Source: Bacteroidaceae bacterium (GTDB lineage: Bacteria; Bacteroidota; Bacteroidia; Bacteroidales; Barnesiellaceae_A). Taken from it: a stretch of 58,926 nt of DNA. The DNA lies in the NCBI GenBank assembly GCA_017522135.1, contig JAFXAB010000023.1, positions 1 to 58,926 of the forward strand, in the 5' to 3' direction. The notes beneath the pieces were generated by a model that saw only the letters and a list, made by a program, of their open reading frames with translations, ran no database searches and was not told the origin of the DNA. A program made the position numbers and the translations under genes. Of the stretch, positions 17,501-25,838 are shown piece after piece; position 1 is the stretch's first letter, and each line of letters opens with the position of its first letter.

Positions 17501-20224
17501 GTGCGTGATGCTGAGGGGAAGCCTGTAGATGCACTTTTTATGGCCAATATGTACGATGCTTCACTCGATGCTCTGCGTGCGCATGCTTGGCATTTCAATC
17601 CACGCTACAGCCAGCATGCCAAGTATTATCTTTCGATCGATTATCCATGGTTCTTAAATAATGTAGATTATACATATCTATACTATCGCAATGAATTTCC
17701 TACAGCACAATATGTAGGGGGTGTTTTACCTTTGTTACACAACTATTTGATGTCACATTATGGTAAAATCAACGGCGGTGTGCTGTATCGTTCTGTACCT
17801 CCGTCTGCGGTTGCTACGGTGTTGTCTAAGAGCGAAATGTCGAATGATATGGCAGTGAGCGAGGAGAGTATTGCAGAAACTGAAGGGATGTCGGCAACAT
17901 CGGATGTTATATCGGAAACGGGCAACACCTCATTGAAGCAGGTCGAGTATCGTGACGATATGGATGAAACAGCATTTTTCTATCCACATTTGATTACCGA
18001 TAAAAGCGGAAATGTAAAAATGGAGTTTACCATGCCGGAGTCAAATACAACATGGAATTTTCTCTCTCTGGCCGTAACCCCGCAGTTGTACAACGGTATG
18101 TATACAGCCTCGGTGGTTTCATCCAAACCTCTTATGGTACAACCCAATATGCCTCGATTTGTGCGTCAAGGCGATAAAATGGTACTTTCGGCAGCTGTTT
18201 ATAACATGACCGATACGATAATGCAGGGCGATGTGCAATGTGCAATTTATAATCCTGCGAATGATAGTGTCATTGGGGTAGAGAGTCTGTCGTTTGTAGC
18301 CGAAGCCCGTGCTTCTGTAACGGTACAATTTACAGTTTCCATCCCCGATACGCTTTCGCTTATGGGGGTGCGCATAGGAGCTATGACCGACTTGTATAGT
18401 GACGGAGAACAACACTTGTTGGCTGTATTGCCTTCTACTACGGTTGTAACGGAGAGTGAGCCATTTTATTTAAATCCATCGGTGAGTGATACTACTATCG
18501 TATTCGATGCTATGCGTGAGAAAATAGAGCATAATGAGGTACAGAATATAAGAGTTACTCTTGAGTATTGTGACAACCCTATATGGTATGCTGTTACAGC
18601 ATTGCCGTCGTTGGCACAACCCGAAGATAAGAGTATTATATCGTTGATGGCCTCGCTTTATGCCAATGTAGTGGCTACAGGTATTGTAGAGCAAAACAGA
18701 ACTGTTGCTCAGGCTTTGGCAGCATGGAGCAAAGATGTAAATACCCCTGCTCTTGTGTCGCAATTGGAGCAAAATGAGGAGTTGAAACAACTCTTGCTTA
18801 GTACGACACCATGGCTTATGGAGGCCACTACTTCTACTGAACAATTGCGACAAATCGCAACATTGCTTGATGTTAAATCGGCTCAAAAGATGGTGCAAGA
18901 GGCTGTAAAACAACTGCGCGAGTGGCAACAATCTGATGGCGGATGGCCTTGGTTCAATGGTATGCAATCGTCGTTTACAATTACATTGAATGTAACTGAG
19001 GGTTTGTCGCGAATGATGCAGTGGGGCGATATAGGTAATATCGAGCCAATGGCTATGATGAGAATGGATGCTTTGCGTTATCTCGATACCGAGTATCTGC
19101 GTCGCAATAAAGAGCTACCCGAGATGCCCGATTATCTGGATTTGTGCTACTTGTATGTACGCAGTTCTTTGCTCGATGTGCCAATGACTTCCGAGCTAAG
19201 AGCTATGTGCAATCAGCAACTTGATACGGTGGCATCCCACTGGTATCAATTGGATGAGGTGGAGAAGGCTTATGCGGCAATTGCACTATATCGTAGCGGA
19301 AACAAGCGCGTGGCGGAAAATATTATTAATTCCTTGCGTGAGTATGCTGTGATATCATCTGTGCAAGGCATGTATTGGCCCGAGAATCGTAGCAATTCAT
19401 TCTATCGCAATAGTGCGGTACAAGTGCATTGTGCAATATATGAGGCTTTTGCTTTGGTGTCTCCTCGCACAACAGAGTTGGATGCTATGCGACAATGGTT
19501 ACTCTTGCAAAAACAGACTCAAGATTGGGAGGGTGTACCATCGACGCTCGATGCTGTAAATATACTACTCTCTTCCGGTACAAATTGGATTGTGGATAGC
19601 AACCCTATGCAAATAGAGTGGGGTAATGCACCCCTGCCTGACACCTCACAAGCCGAACAGATAATGGGGTATGCCAAGTATGTGCGTGAGGGTAAGGCTA
19701 TAAATAGCACCGATGCTACATTGTGCATAAAAGGGCATGAAGAGAAACCCTCATGGGGTGCACTTTATTGGCAGTATAGCGATGAAATAGTTGATGTAGA
19801 GGCTCATGGAACGGCTGATATCAATGTCGAGCGTAACTACTATGTTGTGCGTGATGGCGATTTAGTACCTATCGAAAATAGATCAATAGCGGTGGGTGAT
19901 GTTGTGACAGTGCGTATAACAGTAAGAACGACCAGAGACATGCAGTATATGGCTTTGACCGACGCAAGGCCGGCATGTTTCGAGCCTCAAGAGCAATTGC
20001 CTCAATACAATATTTCACAAGGACTATGGTACTATTCTGTCCCACAAGATGCTGTAACTACGTTCTACATCGAACATTTGCCACGTGGAGTATATGTGAT
20101 AGAATATAATGTTTATGCCGATCGCCAAGGCGTATTTCAGGCCGGTATTGCAACATTGCAAAGCTACTATGCACCTCAATTTACCGCTCACACATCGGGT
20201 GCAACAATTGCTATAACGAAATAG
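14585..20224 (+). CDS. Alpha-2-macroglobulin-like protein without thioester
   Basis: A secreted protein of 1879 residues starting at ATG 14585, where a clean signal peptide begins (MKRIFAFILSLCTLVSIAQS); 12 extra codons upstream are possible but would spoil it. An N-terminal helical region of about 300 residues is followed by MG domains, including an MG2 segment (TDRAIYRPGQKLYFSG, about residue 530). The A2M-type segment TMPESNTTWNFLSLAVTP lies near 1160. A helical alpha/alpha-toroid region follows (WPWFNGMQSS, about 1465), then a C-terminal beta domain. The thioester motif GCxEQ is absent: LPSLAQPEDKSI stands in its place. Bacterial macroglobulins are thought to trap proteases; without a thioester it would act non-covalently. 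There is no lipobox. Confidence 0.88.
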   Translation: MKRIFAFILSLCTLVSIAQSRSYEDKLQSMQEYPRTVIKEARVAFDEAARRHKSPEMLDALMLLSSTRMRLDSDSIAMIVRDVEEIMNKCYNKVDRSVIALYLIDVYNAYLSNFHYRFASRAYVKGNKDISTWSVHNVYDVIDSLQRVALQPTSALQKTPISRYSDIIGVEGYEGDDMFGWVEKFYPTMYDFVASMVYEMNIDHRAPKIQLGDVVESVLADVIQYHEKHRKGAPLMMWRMKGLYYTYLMTRNTNAYIQAMDELIAQNARHDYVIEAIIARYAHTMHETSFEIENEYNSLRQWVDRYPHYYRVGCLQLLCAELSAASISLEMPHVLCLGDSIVANISYSNVDSMECVLYKSELSQPIKSIPHRSDETLEWEEYMSQKIVGKGIDFKKYISRLVYAPQSAGLYRLVITSHGERDEVTFVVTPYMLLTIGASPSETLALLLEIKTGEPVAGEKIILKSRSGDVLQELSTDVDGVCRCEKPGNEAAYYIHLADVSLYPFMQTLSFATAYIESTNIEARLFTDRAIYRPGQKLYFSGIVYRIDEAMRHVVTNRSAQVKLVDNGNNVLWTGDCVTDAYGSFSGEIELPTSASLGEWRLSVSGDGFYATQYIDVTEYKRPQFAVECNPVEGIYSYGDSVQVNGVAVTYSGAEVSFAQVAYAVRRSTFMYGGSDLILQGHTSTDADGCFSFSFVTAEPQDEYARMWGARYIAEVTVTSPTGESRQDVMMVYVSGDGIKFRYNIPNEVCREDVQGFDIAVINGSGVVQELPFNLALYRIDTGTVDNKTDIRIDNVLWRGDYTGSVQDVVLPLQSFSSGKYRLIMTGLMASGQQYTDSVDFICYSDTDKYPPVPVELWTPQKNYEAHMGDIVTIAVGSALRDASLYYFISNDKGRIEAHRMEIDNNMTLIDVPFDSLCTDAIQVMFLVARNKQIYRKRIMITRKQPDVQLTITPVTFRDKTVPGNSEQWQFTVRDAEGKPVDALFMANMYDASLDALRAHAWHFNPRYSQHAKYYLSIDYPWFLNNVDYTYLYYRNEFPTAQYVGGVLPLLHNYLMSHYGKINGGVLYRSVPPSAVATVLSKSEMSNDMAVSEESIAETEGMSATSDVISETGNTSLKQVEYRDDMDETAFFYPHLITDKSGNVKMEFTMPESNTTWNFLSLAVTPQLYNGMYTASVVSSKPLMVQPNMPRFVRQGDKMVLSAAVYNMTDTIMQGDVQCAIYNPANDSVIGVESLSFVAEARASVTVQFTVSIPDTLSLMGVRIGAMTDLYSDGEQHLLAVLPSTTVVTESEPFYLNPSVSDTTIVFDAMREKIEHNEVQNIRVTLEYCDNPIWYAVTALPSLAQPEDKSIISLMASLYANVVATGIVEQNRTVAQALAAWSKDVNTPALVSQLEQNEELKQLLLSTTPWLMEATTSTEQLRQIATLLDVKSAQKMVQEAVKQLREWQQSDGGWPWFNGMQSSFTITLNVTEGLSRMMQWGDIGNIEPMAMMRMDALRYLDTEYLRRNKELPEMPDYLDLCYLYVRSSLLDVPMTSELRAMCNQQLDTVASHWYQLDEVEKAYAAIALYRSGNKRVAENIINSLREYAVISSVQGMYWPENRSNSFYRNSAVQVHCAIYEAFALVSPRTTELDAMRQWLLLQKQTQDWEGVPSTLDAVNILLSSGTNWIVDSNPMQIEWGNAPLPDTSQAEQIMGYAKYVREGKAINSTDATLCIKGHEEKPSWGALYWQYSDEIVDVEAHGTADINVERNYYVVRDGDLVPIENRSIAVGDVVTVRITVRTTRDMQYMALTDARPACFEPQEQLPQYNISQGLWYYSVPQDAVTTFYIEHLPRGVYVIEYNVYADRQGVFQAGIATLQSYYAPQFTAHTSGATIAITK

Positions 20225-20250
20225 TATTGCGTGGCGCAATCTATATGAAA

Positions 20251-20290
20251 ACAGGAGGCTGTGCCAATTTTGATGTGCACAGCCTCCTGT
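20251..20290. terminator. Bidirectional terminator between macroglobulin gene and rfbB
   Basis: A 14-base perfect stem (20251-20264 with 20277-20290) with a 12-base loop lies between two convergent genes. Its core AGGCTGTGC is shared with the hairpin at 36243-36291. No strong T-run follows on either strand. Confidence 0.7.
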
Positions 20291-20312
20291 AGTATTGTAG
20301 TATATAGAATTA

Positions 20313-21443
20313 CTATCTTCCTTTATACATCTCCTCGTAGTACTTCTCATACTCACCCGAAGTGATGTTGTCCATCCACTCTTGGTTATCCAAGTACCAG
20401 CGAACGGTTTTTTCGATGCCTTCCTCGAATTGGAGTGAGGGTTCCCATCCGAGTTCTTTTTGCAACTTGGTGCTGTCGATGGCGTAGCGGGCATCGTGTC
20501 CGAGGCGGTCGGTAACATAGGTGATAAGGTCGAGTGATGCGCCTTCGGGATTGCCCAAGATGCGGTCGACGGTCTTTATCATTACCATGATGAGGTCTAT
20601 GTTTTTCCACTCGTTGAAGCCACCGATGTTGTAGGTCTCGGCAATTTTTCCCTCGTGGAAGATGAGGTCGATGGCACGGGCGTGGTCTTCGACATAGAGC
20701 CAGTCGCGTACATTCTCGCCCTTACCATACACGGGCAGAGGTTTGCGATGGCGAATGTTGTTGATAAACAACGGTATCAACTTCTCGGGGAATTGATAGG
20801 GGCCATAGTTATTCGAGCAGTTGGTAACGATGGTGGGCATACCATAGGTGTCGTGGTAGGCGCGTACAAAGTGGTCGCTCGAGGCTTTGGCGGCCGAATA
20901 GGGGCTGTGAGGGTTGTACTTTGTTGTTTCGTAGAAGAAATCATCGCCATAGGCCTTGTGACCCTCCGACGATGCTACGGTCTTAAACGGAGGTTCGATA
21001 CCCTCGGGATGGTTCATCTTCAGAGCACCATATACCTCGTCGGTCGAGATGTGGTAGAAGCGTTTACCCTCGTACTTCTCGGGTAGCGACTCCCAATAGA
21101 GTTTGGCGGCTTGCAAGAGCGAGAGTGTTCCCATCACATTGGTGCGGGCAAAGGTGAAGGGGTCTTTGATAGAGCGGTCTACATGACTCTCGGCTGCAAG
21201 GTGGATGATGCCGTCGATTTTTTCGTCTTGCATCAATTGATAGAAGGCCTCGAAGTCGCAGATATCCATTTTGACGAACTTGTAGTTGGGCTTGTCCTCA
21301 ATGTCTTTGAGGTTAGCGAGGTTGCCCGCGTAGGTAAGTTTGTCTAAGTTGATGATGTTATACTGGGGATATTTGTTCACAAAGAGTCGCACAACGTGCG
21401 AACCGATAAAACCGGCACCTCCGGTAATTACGATATTTTTCAT
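20313..21443 (-). CDS. rfbB: dTDP-glucose 4,6-dehydratase
   Basis: RfbB (RmlB) removes water from dTDP-glucose to give dTDP-4-keto-6-deoxyglucose, the second step to dTDP-L-rhamnose. The NAD-binding motif GGAGFIGSHV is at the N-terminus. The STDEVYG motif lies near residue 136 and the catalytic YxxxK in YSAAKASSDHF near 180. At 376 residues it is slightly longer than the usual 350-360. It is the last gene of a tight block (rfbA, rfbC, rfbD, rfbB), 5 bases after rfbD, and is followed by a hairpin. Confidence 0.96.
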   Translation of the reverse strand: MKNIVITGGAGFIGSHVVRLFVNKYPQYNIINLDKLTYAGNLANLKDIEDKPNYKFVKMDICDFEAFYQLMQDEKIDGIIHLAAESHVDRSIKDPFTFARTNVMGTLSLLQAAKLYWESLPEKYEGKRFYHISTDEVYGALKMNHPEGIEPPFKTVASSEGHKAYGDDFFYETTKYNPHSPYSAAKASSDHFVRAYHDTYGMPTIVTNCSNNYGPYQFPEKLIPLFINNIRHRKPLPVYGKGENVRDWLYVEDHARAIDLIFHEGKIAETYNIGGFNEWKNIDLIMVMIKTVDRILGNPEGASLDLITYVTDRLGHDARYAIDSTKLQKELGWEPSLQFEEGIEKTVRWYLDNQEWMDNITSGEYEKYYEEMYKGR

Positions 21444-21448
21444 AGTAG

Positions 21449-22339
21449 TTATTGCTTTTTAAGATTAGAGATACATTTTTTGAGAGAGTCGGTCCAGTAT
21501 GGTACATTGACACCAAACACCTCTTTGATTTTGGTTTTATCTAAAACCGAGTAAGATGGACGAGTAACAGGGCTGGGGAATTCATTGCTGTGGCAAGGTT
21601 GTACATCGCAGTCGGTAGTCCCATTATATTCGGCAATCATCTTCGTGAAGTCAAACCACGAACAAACGCCCTCGTTGGAATAGTGGTATATACCGTTTTG
21701 AGAGCCATCGAATTTTTCAATTACAGTGGCTATGGCTTGCGCCAAATCAAGGGCGTAGGTGGGTGTACCTACCTGATCAAAAACGACCTTCAATTGCGGC
21801 TTTGTTGCAGTTAGGTTCATCATTGTCTTGCAGAAGTTCTTGCCAAACTCTGAGTATAACCAAGCTGTGCGTATGATAATGTGGTTGCAACCGGTAGCTG
21901 CAATTCGTTGTTCGCCGTGCAGTTTAGTCATTCCATATACACCTGTAGGGGTGCCCTTTTGGTCCTCTTTGCATGGAATGTTATAAGGCTCTTTACCAAA
22001 TACATAGTCGGTAGAAATTTGGATAAGAAGTCCGTTGGTTTCTTTCATTGCAAAGGCTAAGTTCTCAGGAGCTGTAGCATTGAGCTTTTCGGCCAAGGCT
22101 TCGTTGCTCTCAGCCGCATCGACATTGGTGTAGGCAGCGCAATTTACAATGACATCGACCTTATATTCCGATACAATTCTACGTACAGCCTCTAAGTCGG
22201 TAATGTCGAGAAAAGTGGTTTCAACCCCCTCAGCTTCATTAACGTCGGTAAAAATGTATCTATCGTTGCTACACTTGGCTACGATGCGCATCTCATTGCC
22301 CAGCTGGCCATTGGCACCGGTTATAAGTACAGTTTTCAT
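21449..22339 (-). CDS. rfbD: dTDP-4-dehydrorhamnose reductase
   Basis: RfbD (RmlD) reduces dTDP-4-keto-L-rhamnose to dTDP-L-rhamnose with NAD(P)H, the final step. It has GANGQLGNEMR at the N-terminus for cofactor binding, STDYVFG near residue 109 and the catalytic YGMTKLHGE near 133. At 296 residues it has the normal length. It starts 5 bases after rfbC and ends 5 bases before rfbB. Confidence 0.95.
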   Translation of the reverse strand: MKTVLITGANGQLGNEMRIVAKCSNDRYIFTDVNEAEGVETTFLDITDLEAVRRIVSEYKVDVIVNCAAYTNVDAAESNEALAEKLNATAPENLAFAMKETNGLLIQISTDYVFGKEPYNIPCKEDQKGTPTGVYGMTKLHGEQRIAATGCNHIIIRTAWLYSEFGKNFCKTMMNLTATKPQLKVVFDQVGTPTYALDLAQAIATVIEKFDGSQNGIYHYSNEGVCSWFDFTKMIAEYNGTTDCDVQPCHSNEFPSPVTRPSYSVLDKTKIKEVFGVNVPYWTDSLKKCISNLKKQ

Positions 22340-22344
22340 ATAGC

Positions 22345-22926
22345 TTATTCAAACTCGGGATAAAGGTTGACGTTATAATCGAAAGGAGAATCGAAATCTT
22401 TCAGGCACAAGTGTTTGATGTCTTTCTCAGACAGTATTGCCTTGTCGACCGGGATGTGCCAATCGATACCAAGGCTCTTGTCCATGATACTTATACCACC
22501 GTCGGCCTCAGGAGCATAGAAGTTGTCGCACTTATATTGGAATACAGCAGTATCGCTCAAAACAGCAAATCCGTGGGCAAAACCTCGTGGAACAAAGAAT
22601 TGGCGATGATTATCTTCGCTGAGTTCTACAGCCACATGTTGACCGAATGTAGGAGAACCCTTGCGAATGTCTACAGCAACATCCAATACACAACCCTTCA
22701 CGCAACGTACCAATTTACTTTGTGTAAAAGGCGGACGTTGGAAGTGCAAGCCACGCATTACGCCATAGCTCGACATACTTTCGTTGTCCTGTACAAAGTT
22801 TATTTTGCGCACTTTCTCTTCAAACTCACGTTGTGAGAAACTCTCAAAGAAATAACCGCGAGCATCTCTAAAAACCTTAGGCTCGATGATTACAACTCCT
22901 TCAATAGCAGTTTTTATTACCTCCAT
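22345..22926 (-). CDS. rfbC: dTDP-4-dehydrorhamnose 3,5-epimerase
   Basis: RfbC (RmlC) epimerises C3 and C5 of dTDP-4-keto-6-deoxyglucose. The protein has 193 residues from ATG 22926; an earlier ATG at 22968 would overlap rfbA. The cupin fold shows the catalytic histidine in GVMRGLHFQ (about residue 62) and the segment VDIRKGSPTFG that positions substrate. It follows rfbA with a single intervening base, indicating translational coupling. Confidence 0.95.
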   Translation of the reverse strand: MEVIKTAIEGVVIIEPKVFRDARGYFFESFSQREFEEKVRKINFVQDNESMSSYGVMRGLHFQRPPFTQSKLVRCVKGCVLDVAVDIRKGSPTFGQHVAVELSEDNHRQFFVPRGFAHGFAVLSDTAVFQYKCDNFYAPEADGGISIMDKSLGIDWHIPVDKAILSEKDIKHLCLKDFDSPFDYNVNLYPEFE

Positions 22927-22927
22927 T

Positions 22928-23833
22928 TTAGTCAAGATTAGGTTTACCAGTCTCCTTAATCTCATCAATAACCTTCAAAAGGTACTGACCATATTGATTC
23001 TTAATCATAGGTTGAGCCAATTGACGCATACGCTCTTCGTCAATCCAACCTTGACGGTATGCTATCCCCTCTAAGCAAGCTACTTTCAAGCCTTGACGTT
23101 TCTCAAGCACCTCGATATAAGTAGAGGCCTCGGAGAGAGAGTCGTGAGTACCGGTATCGAGCCATGCAAAGCCTCGACCGAGTGTTTGCACCTTCAATTC
23201 ACCATCGGCAAGGAATTGTTGATTTACAGTTGTAATTTCATACTCGCCACGAGCAGAAGGTTTTATATTTCTTGCCACATCAACAACTTTGTTGGGGTAG
23301 AAGTAGAGACCTACAACGGCATAGTTGCTCTTGGGGTTAGCCGGTTTTTCTTCGATAGATAGGCAATTACCATTTTTGTCAAACTCGGCAACACCATAGC
23401 GTTCGGGATCATTCACCCAATAACCGAATACAGTAGCTTTTTTCTCTTCCTCGGCAGTGCGAACAGCCTCTTTAAGCATGGCCGTAAATCCTGCACCATG
23501 GAAGATATTATCTCCCAGAACAAGACAAGCACTATCGTTACCGATAAACTCGGCACCGATGGTAAAAGCTTGCGCCAAACCGTCGGGAGAAGGTTGCTCG
23601 GCATACTCAAAGTGAACGCCATAATCCGAGCCATCGCCAAGCAGACGTTTAAATCCCGGTAAGTCATGAGGCGTAGATATGATTAAAATATCTCTAATTC
23701 CGGCAAGCATCAGTACCGAAATAGGGTAGTATACCATGGGTTTATCATAGATAGGCATCAATTGTTTTGAAATACCTTTTGTAATAGGATACAATCGTGT
23801 ACCGCTACCACCTGCGAGGACGATTCCTTTCAT
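22928..23833 (-). CDS. rfbA: Glucose-1-phosphate thymidylyltransferase
   Basis: RfbA (RmlA) joins glucose-1-phosphate and dTTP to form dTDP-glucose, the first committed step of dTDP-rhamnose synthesis and the feedback-controlled one. The nucleotide-binding motif [13 protein letters not shown] lies at residues 8-20 and the metal-binding LGDNIFHG near 107. [19 protein letters not shown] near 160 is family-typical. At 301 residues it has the standard length. It lies about 100 bases downstream of the polyprenyl-phosphate sugar transferase gene. Confidence 0.96.
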   Translation of the reverse strand: MKGIVLAGGSGTRLYPITKGISKQLMPIYDKPMVYYPISVLMLAGIRDILIISTPHDLPGFKRLLGDGSDYGVHFEYAEQPSPDGLAQAFTIGAEFIGNDSACLVLGDNIFHGAGFTAMLKEAVRTAEEEKKATVFGYWVNDPERYGVAEFDKNGNCLSIEEKPANPKSNYAVVGLYFYPNKVVDVARNIKPSARGEYEITTVNQQFLADGELKVQTLGRGFAWLDTGTHDSLSEASTYIEVLEKRQGLKVACLEGIAYRQGWIDEERMRQLAQPMIKNQYGQYLLKVIDEIKETGKPNLD

Positions 23834-23931
23834 AAGAAGATTATTGGTTGAGTGTTTTTATAATATTTTTTTTAAAGGTTGTACGTAACAAAGGTTTGTT
23901 GCGCACATGATTGTAGTGTGAATGAGACTAA

Positions 23932-25125
23932 TTATTTATACATATCTCTTATTTCTTTGCTGGTAGATTGGTCTATAAACTTCTGAATCTTCTTCCAAGT
24001 CTTTTTATTGGTAGTTTGAGTCTTTAGACCTATCTTGTGCAAAAAGTAGTATAATTTAGTCTGTTTTCTGATGTGACTTTGTGTTGCAGGATAGAACCCA
24101 AATGTTATAAGTATACCTAATGCTACTACTATATACAACTGAATATCTATCGATAATCCTATTTTATATGATAAGAACCAGCACAATACCACCAAGATAT
24201 TTATAGTTATGATAGAAATTGTTGTGCCCCAGTGTGAAAATCCTAATTCGATAAAAAGGTGGTGCAAGTGTGTTTTGTCGGCACTGAAAGGCGATTTTCC
24301 GCGTATTATGCGCATTGACATGACTCTTAATGTGTCGAAAATGGGTATACACATGACGGCCAAAGTAAATGGTATAAGACCAAAGTTGGGTGAGATATAT
24401 TGGCTTTGATCGTAGGGCGAAAGTATATTTATCACAAAAATAGAGAAGATGATACCCAACGAAAGTGTTCCGGCATCACCGATAAACATCTTTGAATATT
24501 TTCCAAACACATTGTGTAAGAAGAATGGTATGAGCGATGCAGCAACGATGACTGCAAGTGCGGCCATGCGAATGTTGCCTAATGTAAAGAAAACGATGCT
24601 AAATATTATACTCGATACAATTGTATAACCCGATGAATATCCGTCTACACCATCAATGAGGTTGATGGCATTAATGATACCTACACTTGCAAATATCGTT
24701 AGAGGTATGGAAATGTACTCGGGTATGGTGGTAAAGCCCCACAATCCATGGAAATCATTTATTTGTTTGCCTGATACAAATATGATATATAATACCAACA
24801 ATATTTCTATAATAAATCTTATCTTAGGCGATAGTGATATGGTATCGTCGATAAATCCTATTATCATTATGATAATGATTGCGGCAAACACCGGAAACAT
24901 ATCGTAGAAACTTCCAAGATACTTGAAACTCATTATTCCTGCCAGAATACCAAATACTACAGTAAGACCTCCTAATACAGGTACCGGAACACGTTGCAAT
25001 TTGCGTGCGTCGGGATTGTCTACAATGTTCTTGGTTAGTGCAACCTTAAGTATGTGCGGATATATCCAATTTGTACATAATAAGGCTACAAGAGCCGAGA
25101 TGATAATGGTTAAAAAATCATTCAT
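23932..25125 (-). CDS. Polyprenyl-phosphate sugar-1-phosphate transferase (WecA/MraY family)
   Basis: This 397-residue protein has about 10-11 transmembrane helices and all family motifs: DNPDARKLQRVPVP near the N-terminus, the aspartate pair in GFIDDTISL (about 91), NLIDGVDGYSSG (about 160), FIGDAGTLSLG (about 215) and KTHLHHLF (about 285). Enzymes of this family transfer GlcNAc-1-phosphate or a similar sugar phosphate from UDP to undecaprenyl phosphate in the inner membrane, starting O-antigen, capsule or other glycan chains. A C-terminal tail of about 60 basic residues extends beyond the core. Placement at the head of the rhamnose genes suggests it starts a rhamnose-containing surface glycan, but no glycosyltransferases follow here. 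Confidence 0.9.
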   Translation of the reverse strand: MNDFLTIIISALVALLCTNWIYPHILKVALTKNIVDNPDARKLQRVPVPVLGGLTVVFGILAGIMSFKYLGSFYDMFPVFAAIIIIMIIGFIDDTISLSPKIRFIIEILLVLYIIFVSGKQINDFHGLWGFTTIPEYISIPLTIFASVGIINAINLIDGVDGYSSGYTIVSSIIFSIVFFTLGNIRMAALAVIVAASLIPFFLHNVFGKYSKMFIGDAGTLSLGIIFSIFVINILSPYDQSQYISPNFGLIPFTLAVMCIPIFDTLRVMSMRIIRGKSPFSADKTHLHHLFIELGFSHWGTTISIITINILVVLCWFLSYKIGLSIDIQLYIVVALGILITFGFYPATQSHIRKQTKLYYFLHKIGLKTQTTNKKTWKKIQKFIDQSTSKEIRDMYK

Positions 25126-25559
25126 AGCTTTTTTTCTTTAATGCCAGATTCTCAGACTTTTCTCTTTGAACTTGGACGTTTGGTTAGTTTATGCTCTCGT
25201 TATAATATTTACTCACAGGGGCAAATTTATATAATATATCTAAAAATTCCAAATAAAAATTCTTTGATTTGCTCAATAGGTTGGGTAATTTATTGTAATA
25301 CAGCTGGTTGTGTATAATTGACGGGGTGAAATATTTTGCGTTCTATCCGAAAAATGTCGGCAAAACCGTTCTCTTCTATACTGAAAAAGTAGCTTATATG
25401 TATAGGTATAGCTCCCTAAGATAAGTAAAAGATACTCTTTCTTAGGCGGTTATATACCTGTCGGATATTATGTGTTGTTTTACCTTGCTTGCAGTAGTCG
25501 GTATGGTTCATCGAGTACGTGATAAGCAAAAAAACTTTTTACATTAAAAAAATATGTTA

Positions 25560-25567
25560 CAAAGATA
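25560..25567 (-). promoter_or_regulatory. -7 box, possible promoter of the rhamnose operon
   Basis: TATCTTTG on the minus strand is a perfect -7 match without an obvious -33 box. It is the best minus-strand candidate upstream of the sugar transferase gene and implies a long leader. Confidence 0.4.
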
Positions 25568-25715
25568 GTCTATTATTTGTAATATGTAGCCCGTTGGGTG
25601 TAAAAAATAAATAAAATGTAATAGAGAGAAGTAATTTGCTGAATTTTATGTATAACCATTTGTTAAGACTTGAATAATTTTTTATAGAATTTAAAAAATA
25701 TGAGGAATTTTTATT

Positions 25716-25723
25716 TATCTTTG
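25716..25723 (+). promoter_or_regulatory. -7 box of the lipoprotein-DUF5723 operon
   Basis: TATCTTTG on the plus strand, 115 bases upstream of the start codon at 25839, is a perfect -7 match. No -33 element stands out. Confidence 0.5.
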
Positions 25724-25838
25724 CTGTGGATAGTGTAAACAATCAAAAGTTGCTATATAGAAAATAGATGACCTATCTGTATTGATGTAGGACATCAGAA
25801 CTTTGTAGAAAAAAATTACAAATCTAATATTTCGCATT

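Larger units (their letters stand above)
25126..25838. other. 713-base intergenic region between divergent genes
   Basis: I see no convincing coding sequence. It holds a plus-strand -7 box at 25716-25723 for the lipoprotein gene, and a minus-strand -7 box at 25560-25567 which, if used, would give the sugar-transferase operon a leader of about 430 bases. Within that leader a stem of 7 base pairs (25415-25421 with 25440-25446) is visible. The region is very A/T-rich near 25540-25700. Confidence 0.6.

Noticed and set aside
20313..25125. A full capsule or O-antigen locus
   Set aside because: Only the dTDP-rhamnose genes and one initiating transferase are present; no flippase, polymerase or glycosyltransferase genes follow.
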